Assembly (NCBI RefSeq): GCF_030159255.1
Contig: NZ_BSCT01000048.1
Location: 1 to 50,805, forward strand
Direction of reading: 5' to 3'
DNA length: 50,805 nucleotides
Origin: Bradyrhizobium sp. SSBR45G
GTDB taxonomy: Bacteria; Pseudomonadota; Alphaproteobacteria; Rhizobiales; Xanthobacteraceae
A program made the position numbers and the translations under genes. Under the pieces are notes generated by a model. It did not search any database. It worked only from the letters and a program-made list of their open reading frames with translations, and was not told the origin of the DNA. Below are positions 50,629-50,805 of the stretch, one piece after another; within the stretch, counting starts at the first letter, position 1, and each line of letters starts with the position of its first letter.

Positions 50629-50768
50629 GTAGGGTGGGCAAAGGCGCGCCCGCGCTGCGTGTCTGGTGCGACGCTCACGGGCGCGCCGTGCCCACCGTCT
50701 GGCTCCGACCGCGCGGCACGACGGTGGGCACGCGACCGCCCTGCGGGCGTCCGCTTTGCCCACCCTAC
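50629..50768. repeat. Palindromic intergenic repeat, type D (140 bp)
   Basis: Terminal inverted repeats are perfect over 15 bp: GTAGGGTGGGCAAAG at 50629-50643 and CTTTGCCCACCCTAC at 50754-50768. A second perfect 13-bp pair, CGTGCCCACCGTC (50687-50699) and GACGGTGGGCACG (50720-50732), lies inside. I recall such elements as dispersed repeats in Bradyrhizobium genomes. It follows the protease stop by 10 bases and could fold to end that transcript. Confidence 0.75.
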
Positions 50769-50805
50769 GAGGCTGTGAATCTTTCGATGGCGATTCTCGA
50801 TGAAA

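Overview
The window is high-GC alphaproteobacterial DNA, most likely from Bradyrhizobium or a close relative in the Nitrobacteraceae. The reasons are codon use, the gene families present, and several dispersed palindromic intergenic elements of the kinds I recall as abundant in Bradyrhizobium and Rhodopseudomonas genomes. I see no rRNA, tRNA, CRISPR array, transposase or phage gene. It reads as a chromosomal catabolic and transport region.

Layout. 1-1.8 kb: a nested palindromic repeat, a small pentapeptide-repeat protein and a secreted PAN-domain protein. 1.9-8.9 kb: a pentose (probably xylose) module with a LacI-type regulator, xylulokinase, xylose isomerase and a sugar ABC transporter (ATPase, permease, binding protein), ending in a good intrinsic terminator. 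9.1-11.3 kb: a MarR-GNAT fusion with an operator touching its start codon, an alpha/beta hydrolase, and a FabA homologue whose catalytic His is Leu. 12-19 kb: envelope-type proteins (an L,D-transpeptidase with a long coiled coil, a membrane-anchored pentapeptide-repeat protein, a membrane-anchored coiled-coil protein), a tandem hotdog thioesterase and an alpha/beta hydrolase fused to a multi-TM domain. 19.1-21.6 kb: a frameshifted RibD/DHFR-family gene overlapping a flavin amine oxidase gene, then a VOC protein.

21.6-23.9 kb: a LysR regulator divergent from ligAB (protocatechuate 4,5-dioxygenase). The shared promoter region holds a perfect FNR/FixK-type box. 24.4-31.4 kb: a PadR regulator with a His/Gly/Arg-rich N-terminus followed by a DUF3861-like gene, and a three-gene RND efflux operon with a TetR-like operator but no adjacent TetR gene. 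31.6-34.6 kb: a PepSY membrane protein, a MarR regulator, and a divergent exported amidohydrolase with a degenerate active site; two MarR-type boxes lie between the last two. 34.7-39.5 kb: a compact five-gene minus-strand operon (LivJ-type binding protein, AroQ-type dehydroquinase, exported LigI-like amidohydrolase, DctA-type symporter, family-3 binding protein), divergent from a thiolase gene.

41.5-50.6 kb: a divergent ClC protein, a sorbosone-dehydrogenase-like protein, a secreted nuclease-like protein, a three-subunit GMC dehydrogenase (Tat-tagged small subunit, flavoprotein, triheme cytochrome c) and a trypsin-like PDZ protease without an obvious signal peptide. A 140-bp palindromic repeat closes the window.

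Themes: uptake and oxidation of sugars and of aromatic or alicyclic acids. AroQ could feed dehydroquinate toward protocatechuate, LigAB opens that ring, and a LigI-like hydrolase could act later, but the rest of that pathway is not here. The points most worth checking are the His-to-Leu FabA, the exported amidohydrolase lacking metal-ligand residues, the FNR/FixK box in front of an oxygen-consuming dioxygenase, the five-gene operon, and the single-base frameshift in the RibD-like gene.
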